A stretch of 64,000 nt of DNA from an uncultured Kiritimatiellota bacterium (GCA_934635225.1 CAKTYZ010000014.1:1-64000); one strand, 5' to 3'; shown: positions 41,608 to 50,623, counted from the first letter of the stretch. The notes: generated by a model not told the origin, from the letters alone. Numbers and translations are program-made.

Positions 41608-41616
41608 TGGTATAAT
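41608..41616 (+). promoter_or_regulatory. extended -10 promoter of the phosphofructokinase gene
   Basis: TGG-TATAAT at 41608-41616; leader about 15 nt with CGGAGC before the ATG at 41638. Confidence 0.75.
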
Positions 41617-41637
41617 ACGCCGAAATCGGAGCAAACC

Positions 41638-43008
41638 ATGAGTACGATTCTTGATAAGATCATCGCCAATCGCGCGCGCTATACCTGTGATGTGAAGACG
41701 CTGGGAGACTGCACCATCGCGTCGCCGGTTCATCCGGGCAAGTTTGTGCAGGACGGGGAGCGCATCTTTGCCACGGAAAACGAGACCTACGCGAAGTTTG
41801 CGGAGACGAAACTCGGGCATCAGCCGACGTTCGAGCGCGCGGGACCGCGGGAGAGGATCTTCCATGATCCGAGCTGGACGCGTGTCGGCATCTTGACGGC
41901 GGGAGGTCTTTGCCCGGGCTTGAACACGGTCATCAAGGGGCTGGTCGAAATCCTTGAGTTCGATTACGGCGTCAAGAACATCTTCGGCATCCGCTATGGC
42001 TATGCGGGACTCAATCCGAAATATGGCTATGAGCCGCTGATGCTCAACCCCGACAATGTGGACACGATTCATGAAGCGGGCGGGACGATCCTTGGGTCAA
42101 GCCGTGGCCAGCAGCCGACCGACATCATGGTGGACACGCTCGTGCGGATGAACATCAACATCCTGTTCTGCATCGGCGGTGACGGTTCTTTGCGGTGTGC
42201 GAGTGACCTCGCGGCAGAAGTCACGCGGCGCGGGCTCAAGATTTCCGTCGTGGGCATCCCGAAGACGGTGGACAACGATCTCGTCTTCGTGGGGCGCAGC
42301 TTTGGCTTTGAAACGGCAGTTGCCGAGGCCGCCGAAGTGACGCGCAACGCGCATGTCGAGGCGAAGGGCACGCCGCATGGCATCGGGCTTGTCAAGCTGA
42401 TGGGGCGCGATTCGGGGTTCATTGCCGCCGCCGCGTCGATTGCGAACCCCATCGTCAACTTCTGCCTCGTGCCGGAGGTGAAGTTCGAGATGGAGGGGCC
42501 GAAGGGACTTCTTACGGCCCTCGAGCGCCGCTTTGCCGCCGGCAAGTCCCATGCGGTCATCGTTGTCGCGGAGGGCGCGGGGCAAGAGCTTGTCGCGGGC
42601 GCGGACGAACGAGATGCGAGCGGGAATGTGCTGAAGAAGGACATCGGCATCTACCTCAAGAAGCGCATCTCCGATCACTTCAAGCGTCGTGGCATTGATT
42701 CCAGCGTGAAGTACATCGACCCGAGCTACATCATTCGCAGTTGCCCGGCGCGCGGCACGGACGCCATCCGCTGCTATAGCCTGGCCCGCGCCGCCGCACA
42801 CGCGGCGATGGCCGGCCGTACGGATTGCGTCGTCGGCAACCTGGGCGAGAGCTATGCGCTCGTCCCGATTGCGTTGGCGACGATCGAGCGCCAGAAGCTT
42901 GATGTGGACGGTCAGCTTTGGCGGAGCGTCCTTGACGCGACGGGCCAGAACTTCTATTTCGACGGAACGCCCCGCAGCCCGGGGGCGGGTGAGGCTTTTG
43001 CGCCATGA
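41638..43008 (+). CDS. pfkA: PfkA-family 6-phosphofructokinase
   Basis: A 456-residue, long-form phosphofructokinase. The nucleotide/PPi site reads GGDGSLRCA and the sugar site GIPKTVDND. GGDGS is the ATP-type residue pattern, while PKTxDND (Lys instead of Gly) is usual in PPi-dependent and in the long ATP-dependent group found in spirochaetes, trypanosomes and plants. I therefore expect an ATP-dependent long-form enzyme, but phosphoryl donor choice is not settled by motif. Other blocks: LTAGGLCPGLN, VKLMGRDSGFIAA, KYIDPSYIIRSCPA. Confidence 0.9.
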   Translation: MSTILDKIIANRARYTCDVKTLGDCTIASPVHPGKFVQDGERIFATENETYAKFAETKLGHQPTFERAGPRERIFHDPSWTRVGILTAGGLCPGLNTVIKGLVEILEFDYGVKNIFGIRYGYAGLNPKYGYEPLMLNPDNVDTIHEAGGTILGSSRGQQPTDIMVDTLVRMNINILFCIGGDGSLRCASDLAAEVTRRGLKISVVGIPKTVDNDLVFVGRSFGFETAVAEAAEVTRNAHVEAKGTPHGIGLVKLMGRDSGFIAAAASIANPIVNFCLVPEVKFEMEGPKGLLTALERRFAAGKSHAVIVVAEGAGQELVAGADERDASGNVLKKDIGIYLKKRISDHFKRRGIDSSVKYIDPSYIIRSCPARGTDAIRCYSLARAAAHAAMAGRTDCVVGNLGESYALVPIALATIERQKLDVDGQLWRSVLDATGQNFYFDGTPRSPGAGEAFAP

Positions 43009-43057
43009 CCGCGCAAGCCTCCCTCGTGTCGTCTCCTCTTGCCAACTTGCAAATATC

Positions 43058-44356
43058 ATGAAAGACCTGAAAGCAGCCTACAAGACCATCGAAGCCGACC
43101 ATTTCGCGCCGGCGATGGAGATTTCGTTCATTGACGGCGCGGAGCGCCAGACCTTCCGGTACGAGAAGGTGACCTGGAACATCGGCGGCGAGGAGAAGGG
43201 CTTGCGCTACGGCGAGAATCCGGGGCAGGAAGCGGCGCTCTATCGTCTTGTGAACGGCAATCTCGTGCTGGGCGATGTCGAGATGCTTCAGGCGGGGCAG
43301 TATCTCGCGTCGCTTCCCGAACTTCTGCAGTCGGGCAAGCACCCGGGCAAGACGAACGTGACGGATGCGGACAACGCGCTGAACATCCTGCGCTATCTCA
43401 TGGACAAGCCGTGCGCGGTCATCGTCAAGCACAACAATCCGTGCGGCGTCGCGACGGGCTCGACGCTCGCCGAGGCGTATTACCGCGCGAACAAGGCCGA
43501 TCGTCTCGCCGCATTCGGCGGGGCAATCGCCCTGAACCGCGACTGCGATCAAGAGACGGCGAAACTCATCATCGAGAACTATGCCGAGGTCGTGGTCGCG
43601 CCTGACTATCTGCCGGGCGTCATGGACCTCTTCGCGACGAAGAAGAACCTGCGCGTCTTCCGCATCCGCAACATGTCGCGCCTTACGGATTTCGTCGCGA
43701 AGCATGTCGTTGACTTCAAGTCGCTCATCGACGGCGGAATTGTCGCGCAGACCTCGTTCTGCGCGAACGCGCGCAAGCCGGAGGACTTCATGCCCGCGTA
43801 CTGCAACCGCAAGATCACGGACAAGGCGACGGGCGAGGTGACTTGCGAAGAGCACAAGATCAACCGTCTCCCGACGGCGCAGGAGTACGAAGACCTCGTC
43901 TTCGGCTGGCTCGTCGAGGCGGGCGTGACCTCGAACTCGGTTCTCTACGTGAAAGACGGCGCGACAGTCGGCATTGGCACGGGTGAGCAGGATCGCGTCG
44001 GCGTTGCCGAGATTGCGCGTGACAAGGCCTACACGAAGCACGCGGATTGGATTGCCTGGAAGAAGTACGGAAAGCCCTTCAACGACTTGCGTCTCGTCTT
44101 CGGCGAGGAAGACGGCGCCAAGAGGCAGACTGAGATTCTGGAGCAGACCAAGGCCGAGAAGGGCGGGCTCCCCGGGTGCGCGATGGTGTCGGATGCCTTC
44201 TTCCCGTTCCGCGACGGGCTGGAAGTCGGCTTGCGCGAAGGCATCACGTCCGTCGTCCAGCCCGGCGGCGCAATTCGCGACTGGGACGTGATCGACTGTG
44301 CGAATGCGGCGGGCGTCGCCATGGTCTTCACAGGCCAGCGGTCCTTCCGTCATTGA
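43058..44356 (+). CDS. stand-alone AICAR transformylase (PurV-type, PurH C-terminal domain)
   Basis: A 432-residue protein equivalent to the formyltransferase half of PurH, without the N-terminal IMP cyclohydrolase domain. LRYGENPGQEAALY starts the domain, the catalytic Lys-His lies in IVKHNNPCGVA, SDAFFPFRDGLE and the end VVQPGGAIRDWDVIDCANA...GQRSFRH are diagnostic. It transfers a formyl group from 10-formyl-THF to AICAR. A separate cyclohydrolase is needed and is not in this window. It starts 49 nt after pfkA without a visible promoter, and 7 nt before rnc. Confidence 0.88.
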   Translation: MKDLKAAYKTIEADHFAPAMEISFIDGAERQTFRYEKVTWNIGGEEKGLRYGENPGQEAALYRLVNGNLVLGDVEMLQAGQYLASLPELLQSGKHPGKTNVTDADNALNILRYLMDKPCAVIVKHNNPCGVATGSTLAEAYYRANKADRLAAFGGAIALNRDCDQETAKLIIENYAEVVVAPDYLPGVMDLFATKKNLRVFRIRNMSRLTDFVAKHVVDFKSLIDGGIVAQTSFCANARKPEDFMPAYCNRKITDKATGEVTCEEHKINRLPTAQEYEDLVFGWLVEAGVTSNSVLYVKDGATVGIGTGEQDRVGVAEIARDKAYTKHADWIAWKKYGKPFNDLRLVFGEEDGAKRQTEILEQTKAEKGGLPGCAMVSDAFFPFRDGLEVGLREGITSVVQPGGAIRDWDVIDCANAAGVAMVFTGQRSFRH

Positions 44357-44363
44357 GGCGGCG

Positions 44364-45044
44364 ATGGCGGAGATCTTTGGCTATACGTTCAAGAACGGCG
44401 CGCTTTTGGCGGAGGCGTTGACGACGCCGGCGTGCCGAATGGAACGCCCCAACGTCGAGGACAACCAGCGACTGGAGTTTCTGGGCGATTCGGTCCTGGG
44501 GATGCTCGCGGCGGAATGCCTCTACGCGGCGTTCCCGCACGAGGCAGAGGGCTCTCTTACGGTGCGCCGAACGCTGATGGTGTCTGCGGCGGCGCTTTGC
44601 GAGGCGGCGAACCGTCTGGGGCTTGTGCCGCGCCTGAAGCGAAATCGGGGCGCACAGCAACTGCCGCGCAATTCCAAGACAATTGCCGATGCCGTTGAGG
44701 CGATTATCGGCGCGGCCTATCTGGACGGCGGCTTTGCGGCGGCGCGGCAGGTCTTTGCGGCGCTTGGCCTGTCGCCCGACTTGGAGACGAACGCCTGGCA
44801 CGGCAATCCGAAGGGCGAGTTGCAGGTGCGCGCCTTGGCGATGAAGCCGCCGGTTCGGCCCGTTTACGAATTGCTGAAGAAGGTTGGCGCGGACCATGCG
44901 CCGGTCTTCACGGTCCGCGTCACCGTCAAGGGAATCGGAAGCGCCGAAGCGTCTGCCGGCAGCCATAAGGAGGCGGAGGTCCATGCCGCCGAGAAACTGC
45001 TGCGTGAGCAGTTCGAAGTCGGCGGATCGCCTCAGACCGAGTGA
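44364..45044 (+). CDS. rnc: ribonuclease III
   Basis: A 226-residue dsRNA endonuclease for rRNA and mRNA processing. The catalytic signature NQRLEFLGDSVLGMLA and the second metal site ADAVEAIIGAAYLDGG are intact. A C-terminal dsRNA-binding domain (about 155-222: PKGELQVRALAM ... GSHKEAEVHAAEKLL) follows. Start at ATG 44364. Its 3' end overlaps the convergent mscS-like gene by 13 nt, so the two mRNAs have complementary ends, a potential RNase III substrate. Confidence 0.94.
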   Translation: MAEIFGYTFKNGALLAEALTTPACRMERPNVEDNQRLEFLGDSVLGMLAAECLYAAFPHEAEGSLTVRRTLMVSAAALCEAANRLGLVPRLKRNRGAQQLPRNSKTIADAVEAIIGAAYLDGGFAAARQVFAALGLSPDLETNAWHGNPKGELQVRALAMKPPVRPVYELLKKVGADHAPVFTVRVTVKGIGSAEASAGSHKEAEVHAAEKLLREQFEVGGSPQTE

Positions 45045-45931
45045 ATGGTGAGTTGCGGGAAGGGGATGCTGATGTCATTCTTCTCGAACGCGCTCTTGAT
45101 GGCGATCTGCGTGTCATTGTAGACGGCCCAATAGGTCGCGCCGTCGGTCCACGGGCGGACGTTGAGTGTGACTTGGCTGTCGTCAAGTGAGGCAACGAAT
45201 ACGGCGGGAGCCGGATTCGCGAGGACGCCGGGAATGGTCGGCAGCGTTTCCCGCACGATGCGGATGGCCTTTGTCACGTCGCACGAGTAGTCGATGCCGA
45301 TCTTGATGTCAACGCGACGGCGGCCAAGGGCCGAGAAGTTTACGATCGGGCCGCCCCAGGCGCTCTTGTTCGGGATGATGACCTTCTTGTTGTCCGCAGT
45401 GGACAGGACGGTCGCCATCATGTCAACTTTCAGGACGGAACCCTCGTGCCCGGCGAGGATGACGTAATCGCCCAGCTTGAATGGCTCGTTGATGGCGATC
45501 ATAAGCCCTGACGCGAGATTTCCGAGCGATTCCTGAAAGGCAAATCCCAGAATAAAGCCCGTGACGCCGAGTCCTGCGATGATGGGCGCGACGTTCACCC
45601 CGAGCTTGCCGAGAACCAGGACGAGCAGAACGGACCAGCAGACCTTTGAGGTGACGCTGCGGACGAAGTTGGCGAGAAGCGTGTTCCTGTGATGCCCCTT
45701 TTCAAGGGCTTTCCCGACGGCCGCGACAATCAGTCGCGTCACGAGCCAGCCCAGAAGGAGGATGATGAGGGCGGCGATGAAGTCAAAGGCGAAAGAGATC
45801 CCCTTGTCCGTCAGCCCGTTCAACGCCTGCCGAAAGACTTCCTGTTCGTGTTCAAAGTGTTCTCCGAACTCAGCGTAGAGCTTTTCGCTCATGCTAATGC
45901 CAGTTGCCGCAGTTTCGTTTGTCATCTCCAT
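45032..45931 (-). CDS. small-conductance mechanosensitive channel (MscS family)
   Basis: A 299-residue MscS-type channel: a cytoplasmic helix, three membrane helices (about 45-70, 85-108 and the pore helix around 114-138 with GLGVTGFILGFAFQESLGNLASG), then the beta domain (FKLGDYVILAGHEGSVLKV, IPNKSAWGGPIVNFS) and the alpha/beta vestibule. It releases osmolytes on hypo-osmotic shock. ATG 45931 is preferred because AAGGAGC lies 5 nt upstream; a TTG at 45946 is possible. It lies 28 nt after the SGNH-GH28 gene on the same strand. Confidence 0.92.
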   Translation of the reverse strand: MEMTNETAATGISMSEKLYAEFGEHFEHEQEVFRQALNGLTDKGISFAFDFIAALIILLLGWLVTRLIVAAVGKALEKGHHRNTLLANFVRSVTSKVCWSVLLVLVLGKLGVNVAPIIAGLGVTGFILGFAFQESLGNLASGLMIAINEPFKLGDYVILAGHEGSVLKVDMMATVLSTADNKKVIIPNKSAWGGPIVNFSALGRRRVDIKIGIDYSCDVTKAIRIVRETLPTIPGVLANPAPAVFVASLDDSQVTLNVRPWTDGATYWAVYNDTQIAIKSAFEKNDISIPFPQLTIHSV

Positions 45932-45959
45932 TCGCTCCTTAGTCAACGCCCCAGTCCGT

Positions 45960-47954
45960 TCATCGGAACTCGATGTTTGCGATGATGTCGGGCTTTTCGG
46001 CCATATCGACTGTCACGTTCTCAAGTCGCATATCCTGTACCGGCATCTTCGGATCTCCGACGAGGTTCAGGCGGTATTTGGCCTTGCCGCCATGAACGTT
46101 GCGGATGTCAATGTCGCGGATGACAGTCGCGCGGTTCTCGTAGTCCGGGAAGTCGGCCCATTCGTAGAGCGTATCGACGGACAGGCTGACGAGATCGCAA
46201 CGGACGTTCCCCACAGTGACGCCGTCCACGGAGATGCCCTCGATTGTGCCGCCACGCCGACGATTCGTCTTGATGAAGATGGCCCGGCTCACGTCATGGC
46301 TTCGGCAGTCCATGAGGCGGACGTTCTTTACGCCGCCCGAGATCTCGCTGCCGATGCCGAGCAGGGTGTGCGCATCGACGATCTCGCAGTCGCGTATGAA
46401 CACGTCTCTTGTCGGTGTCGCGAGACGCCAGGCGTCACGGTTGCGGCCCGACTTGATCACGATTCCGTCGTCCCCTTGGTCGAAGCGGCAGCTCTCAACG
46501 ATGACATTGCGGCTCATCTCAATGTCAATGCCGTCGTTGTTGTTTCCGTGCGCGTAGACATCGAGATTGCGCACGGCGGCGTCTTCGCAGAGATAGAGGT
46601 GAAGCGTCCAAAAGGGCGAATTGCGCACCTTGAAGCCGTCCCACGTCACCCCCTTGCAACGATTGAACTGGACGAGATGCGGACGCGTATGCGCATTTTC
46701 CATCTTCCAGATCTCGCGTTTCTCGACCGGATAGTCCGTCGCGCCCCAAGTGTAAAGCTGCAGTCGTGCGGCCTTGATGCCGTTCTGTTGCGGCACCCAC
46801 GAATACCAGGTCGTGTCCTTCCACTCGCCCGCGTATCCGCGCAAAGTGCCCGAACCTGTCAGCGCGACATTTGTGCAGGCGTAGGCGTAGACAAGCGGAG
46901 AGTAGTTCCAGCACTCCATGCCTTCCCATGTCGTGTGGACGGCCGGCAAATAGTCGTTCGGATCCTGCGAGAAGACGACTTCCGCACCATCTTCCAGATG
47001 GAGCTCGCAGTTCGAGCGGAAGTGGATCGGCCCCGAGAGCCACTTGCCTCTCGGCACGACGACGCGACCGCCGCCGGACTGAGCGCACATTGCCATCGCC
47101 TGCGCAAACGCCGCCGTGCATTTCGAGCCGTCCGTCCGTGCGCCAAAGTCGGTAATCGGGAAGTCACGGTCCTTGAAGAGCGCCGCGACGGAAAGGCTTC
47201 GTGCGCGGACATCGTCGAGGAACAGTTTCGCGAACGCCGCCGCGCCGGTTTGGATCGGATGCGTGACGTCCCGTGCGGGTTCGCCGTCCTTTCCGTGCAC
47301 GAGTCCCGTTGAGATGACGAAGAACTTATGGGACTTCTCGCGGCCAAGGTCTTCCATCAGGCCGCGTGTCAGCCCATTCATGTCGATAAAGTCGCAGGCC
47401 AGCTCTTCGGACAGTTCGCACATGGCGTCGCGATAGCTTCGGAGGCAGATTCCGTCGGACTTGTGTTCCGTGTCGATGAGCGTCTTCCCGTCCTTGTCGA
47501 ACGTCGCGCGGCAAATGGGGGACAGGAGAATTGGCGTTGCGCCTTTTGCGCGCACGTCCTTCACCCAGCCTCGGACGATCTCGCGGAAAAGGCCTTTCGG
47601 GTCGGCCCAGCGCTCTTTCCGGTAGAACTCGGATGAGCGCTTCTGGTCGTTATGCCCGAACTGGATGGCGACAAAGTCGCCGGGCTTCACCTCGGCGATG
47701 AGTCTTGCCCACAGGCCTGCTGCGGCAAAGCTTTTCGTGGAGTCGCCGCTGCGCGCGTAGTTTGCGACGCGGCATCCCGCCTTCATCGCCTTCTGGAGCT
47801 GTGTGCCCCAGCTGTAATACGGCGCACGAATCTTGCCGCCGAGGCTGTAGCCCGCATCGTCGAGCGTTGAGTCGCCTGCAAAGAAGAGCGTTGTCGCTGA
47901 CGCACCGAGTGTCAGGATTCCAACGCTTGCCGCTGTCATCATTTGTCGAACCAT
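45960..47954 (-). CDS. secreted SGNH esterase-GH28 polygalacturonase fusion
   Basis: A 664-residue two-domain enzyme. After a signal peptide (about 1-20), residues 23-250 form an SGNH hydrolase of the rhamnogalacturonan acetylesterase type: nucleophile S29 in GDSTLDD, oxyanion N in FGHND (99-103), and catalytic DVTH (229-232). Residues about 266-664 form a GH28 beta-helix: NNNDGIDIE (471-479), DQGDDG (492-497), GIGSEISGG and the IKTNRRRG exit loop, carrying the catalytic aspartates. Deacetylation and galacturonide cleavage in one chain suit pectin. The ATG lies 8 nt after TATAAT without a ribosome site (leaderless type). Confidence 0.9.
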   Translation of the reverse strand: MVRQMMTAASVGILTLGASATTLFFAGDSTLDDAGYSLGGKIRAPYYSWGTQLQKAMKAGCRVANYARSGDSTKSFAAAGLWARLIAEVKPGDFVAIQFGHNDQKRSSEFYRKERWADPKGLFREIVRGWVKDVRAKGATPILLSPICRATFDKDGKTLIDTEHKSDGICLRSYRDAMCELSEELACDFIDMNGLTRGLMEDLGREKSHKFFVISTGLVHGKDGEPARDVTHPIQTGAAAFAKLFLDDVRARSLSVAALFKDRDFPITDFGARTDGSKCTAAFAQAMAMCAQSGGGRVVVPRGKWLSGPIHFRSNCELHLEDGAEVVFSQDPNDYLPAVHTTWEGMECWNYSPLVYAYACTNVALTGSGTLRGYAGEWKDTTWYSWVPQQNGIKAARLQLYTWGATDYPVEKREIWKMENAHTRPHLVQFNRCKGVTWDGFKVRNSPFWTLHLYLCEDAAVRNLDVYAHGNNNDGIDIEMSRNVIVESCRFDQGDDGIVIKSGRNRDAWRLATPTRDVFIRDCEIVDAHTLLGIGSEISGGVKNVRLMDCRSHDVSRAIFIKTNRRRGGTIEGISVDGVTVGNVRCDLVSLSVDTLYEWADFPDYENRATVIRDIDIRNVHGGKAKYRLNLVGDPKMPVQDMRLENVTVDMAEKPDIIANIEFR

Positions 47955-47962
47955 ATGCCCAC

Positions 47963-47971
47963 ATTATAACA
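47963..47971 (-). promoter_or_regulatory. extended -10 promoter of the SGNH-GH28 gene
   Basis: Minus-strand TGT-TATAAT ending 8 nt before the ATG. Divergent from the promoter at 48043. Confidence 0.75.
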
Positions 47972-48042
47972 TAATTTTGCCTCTCTGAGGCTTTGGGGAG
48001 CTTCCAGGTCAGCGAGAGCAGACGGCAGGGGCGGAGAGATTA

Positions 48043-48051
48043 TGATATAAT
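48043..48051 (+). promoter_or_regulatory. extended -10 promoter of the EEP lipoprotein operon
   Basis: TGA-TATAAT at 48043-48051, ending 9 nt before the ATG at 48061; the predicted leader is only 2-3 nt. Confidence 0.72.
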
Positions 48052-48060
48052 CTAAGGATC

Positions 48061-49008
48061 ATGAACAAGTTCTACACTCTGTTTGGCAGGATGCTGCCAG
48101 TCGTGTCGCTTTCGGCGTTGGCTTTGGCTGGTTGCCACAAAGCCCCGGTCGAGACGGTGCGCGTGGCGACGTACAACATCCGTTGTCCCGCAAAGGATGG
48201 CGAGAACAATTGGGACAAGCGCAGGGCGGACCTCGTCACGCTCGTCAAGAAGATGGATCTGGACGTGTTCGGTCTGCAGGAAGTCGCTCCCGAGCAGGCC
48301 GCTTATCTGCGTGCGCAGTTGCCGGAATTCGCGTTCGTCGGCGAACACCGCGAAGCCGACCGCGTTTCAGGCGAGGCTTCGCCCGTCTGTTATCGGAAGA
48401 GCCGTTTCGACGCGCTCAAGGCCGGGACCTTCTGGCTTTCCGAGACGCCGGATGTGCCAGGCCGCAAAGGCTGGGGCGCGGCTTGTCCGCGCGTTTGCTC
48501 GTATCTGATCCTTCGGGACAAGCCGAGCGGTCGGACGTTTTGCTTTGCCAATACGCATACGGACCACATTTCGGCGCTGGCGCGAGAGAAGGGGATGACG
48601 CTTGTCATAGAGCGGATGAAGGACTTTGGCGCGGGTGCGCCCATCGTCTTTGTCGGTGACCATAATTGCCGCGAGACAGAAGCCCCGGCCCTTGCCGTCG
48701 CAAAACTCCTGAAGAATGCGCTCCATGAGTCCGAGACGCCGCCGGCCGGAAGCTGGCGGACCTGGAACGACTGGCGGTGGCGTGACAGCGAAGTGCCGAC
48801 GGCATCCGCGCTGAGGCTTTCGGCGGAGGTGCGCAACCAATTGGACGGCTCGTTCTACGAGGAGTGCGGCGGTCCGCGCATCGACTACATCTACGTGAGT
48901 CCGGGCGTGCGCGTGTTGGACTATGTGACGGTGAATGATTCGCGTCCGGGGCTGAAGCGCTATCCATCGGACCACTTTCCGATTGTGGCGACCCTTGCCC
49001 TGCCATGA
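48061..49008 (+). CDS. endonuclease/exonuclease/phosphatase-family lipoprotein
   Basis: A 315-residue protein with a lipoprotein signal ending LALAGC (Cys at about 25) and a complete EEP fold: RVATYNIRC, FGLQEVAPEQ (metal Glu), ANTHTDH, FVGDHNCRE (Asp/Asn), RIDYIYVS and YPSDHFPIVA (catalytic His). EEP enzymes hydrolyse phosphoesters in nucleic acids, sphingolipids or inositol phosphates; as an exported lipoprotein, a scavenging phosphodiesterase role is likeliest. First of three overlapping genes. Confidence 0.88.
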   Translation: MNKFYTLFGRMLPVVSLSALALAGCHKAPVETVRVATYNIRCPAKDGENNWDKRRADLVTLVKKMDLDVFGLQEVAPEQAAYLRAQLPEFAFVGEHREADRVSGEASPVCYRKSRFDALKAGTFWLSETPDVPGRKGWGAACPRVCSYLILRDKPSGRTFCFANTHTDHISALAREKGMTLVIERMKDFGAGAPIVFVGDHNCRETEAPALAVAKLLKNALHESETPPAGSWRTWNDWRWRDSEVPTASALRLSAEVRNQLDGSFYEECGGPRIDYIYVSPGVRVLDYVTVNDSRPGLKRYPSDHFPIVATLALP

Positions 49009-49718
49009 CGACGCTGATTACGGGGGCGAGTTCGGGCATTGGCGCGGCGTTGGCGCGTGCCTGTGCCGCACGTGGTGACCGGCTGTTCCTGTCGGGGCGT
49101 CATGTGGCGCGGCTGGAGGCCGTGGCAAAGGACTGCGGTGCGGAATGGACGGCGGTCGATGCCACGGACGAGACGGCGATGCGCACATGGATCCGGCGTT
49201 GCCATGCCGCATCGCCGCTGGATCTTGTCTTCGCTAATGCCGGCGTCTCTACGGGCGAAGAGAACGAGGCGAACGTTCGGCAGACGTTCGCGACGAATGT
49301 GGGCGGTTGCCTCAACACCGTCCTGCCGGCCATCGAGACGGGTGCGCGACAGATCGTCATCACGGCGTCCATTGCCGGTTATGGTCCGCTGAAAGCCTGC
49401 CCAAGCTATGCGGCGACCAAGGCGTGCGTCAAGACGTGGGGGCTGGCGCTTCGGGCGCGGCTGGCACCTTCGGGAATCAAGGTGAACGTTGTCGCGCCGG
49501 GGTTTGTCCGCAGCCGCATCACGGAGGCCAACACCTGCCCGATGCCGTTTTTCATGGAGGCTGAGAAAGCGGCGCAGGTCATTTTGCGCCGGGTCGAGCG
49601 CAATGTCGGGCTCATTGCGTTTCCGTGGCCCATGCGCTTTGCGACATGGCTGCTGTCGATTCTCCCTTGCCGCCTCAATGAGATGCTTAACCGAGTCTTG
49701 CCTGAGAAGGTGATCTGA
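49005..49718 (+). CDS. short-chain dehydrogenase/reductase
   Basis: A 237-residue classical SDR: TGASSGIG (6-13), NAG (78-80), catalytic S122 in ITASIAG, and YAATK (Y135, K139). A C-terminal hydrophobic stretch (about 212-232, MRFATWLLSILPCRL) could contact membrane lipid. Placed between an EEP lipoprotein and an acyltransferase with ATGA and TGATG overlaps, it may act on a lipid or fatty acyl substrate; that is inference from position. Confidence 0.85.
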   Translation: MTTLITGASSGIGAALARACAARGDRLFLSGRHVARLEAVAKDCGAEWTAVDATDETAMRTWIRRCHAASPLDLVFANAGVSTGEENEANVRQTFATNVGGCLNTVLPAIETGARQIVITASIAGYGPLKACPSYAATKACVKTWGLALRARLAPSGIKVNVVAPGFVRSRITEANTCPMPFFMEAEKAAQVILRRVERNVGLIAFPWPMRFATWLLSILPCRLNEMLNRVLPEKVI

Positions 49719-50623
49719 TGGGGAATGTGAAATCGGCTTTTTCGATTGGCCTTGAATATGGCGCGTTGCGTACGGTCTGCGCGCTGGTGAATGCGATTCC
49801 CTATCCGGTCGCGCTGGCGGTCGCACATGGGCTGGGCTGGGTCGCGTTCCGGGTCTTCGGCTTCAAACGCGCGCGGACGCTTGCGCGAATCCGCGAAGTC
49901 TTTCCGGAGAAGGACGTGAAGGAGGCGACGGCCATTGCCGTGCGCTCGCTTCAGAACGTCCTGCAGACGGGCGTCGAGATGATGCGTGCGCCACGGCTGG
50001 GACGGGCTTGGATGGATCGTCATGTCGTGGACGGGGCTCTTTACAAGGACAAGCTTCAGTCCTACGTTGACGAGGGGAAGGGCGTCGTCATCATGGTGCC
50101 GCATTCGGGCAACTGGTATATGGCGGCCTGGTCGATGGCAAAGTACGGGCTGCCGCTCTTCGCCATTGCCGCGCGTCAGCGTAACCCCAGACTGGACGCG
50201 TGGATGAAGCGTCAGTACGGGGATATCGAGGTGCTGGACCGTGACTGCCGCGAGACGCTGGTGCGCATCAAGGAGAAGCTGGAGGCAGGGCGTGCCTTTG
50301 CGATTCTTCCCGACTTGCGTGTGCGGAAGCCGGATGTTTCGGTTGATTTCCTCGGAGGCAAGGCCAACGTCTCGCATGCCGGAGCGATGTTTGCCGTGAA
50401 ATGCGGCGCACCGATTGTGGTTGCGCAGATGCTCCGCGAGAACGGGCGCCATGTTTTCAATCATATCGCGACACTTCGTCCGGATCCGGCTGCGACGGAC
50501 AAGAAAGCGGAGGCGGCGCGCCTGACGCGCGAGGCGATGCGCCTGTTGGATGACGCCGTTCGCGCACGTCCGGGCGATTGGTATTGGTTCAATAAGCGTT
50601 GGATTCTCGAACCCGTTTCCTAA
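49718..50623 (+). CDS. LpxL/HtrB-like lysophospholipid/lipid A acyltransferase with altered catalytic motif
   Basis: A 301-residue member of the lipid A late acyltransferase family. It shows the expected order GVVIMVPHSGNW, RQRNPRLDAWMKR, LEAGRAFAILPDLRVRKPDVSVDFLGG, and a C-terminal WYWFNKRW. The conserved HX4(E/D) dyad begins at H129, but the acidic position is tyrosine (HSGNWY, Y134). Either another residue serves, or the protein has a different or no acyltransfer activity. It has an N-terminal membrane-associating segment. Last gene of the EEP-SDR operon. Confidence 0.78.
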   Translation: MGNVKSAFSIGLEYGALRTVCALVNAIPYPVALAVAHGLGWVAFRVFGFKRARTLARIREVFPEKDVKEATAIAVRSLQNVLQTGVEMMRAPRLGRAWMDRHVVDGALYKDKLQSYVDEGKGVVIMVPHSGNWYMAAWSMAKYGLPLFAIAARQRNPRLDAWMKRQYGDIEVLDRDCRETLVRIKEKLEAGRAFAILPDLRVRKPDVSVDFLGGKANVSHAGAMFAVKCGAPIVVAQMLRENGRHVFNHIATLRPDPAATDKKAEAARLTREAMRLLDDAVRARPGDWYWFNKRWILEPVS

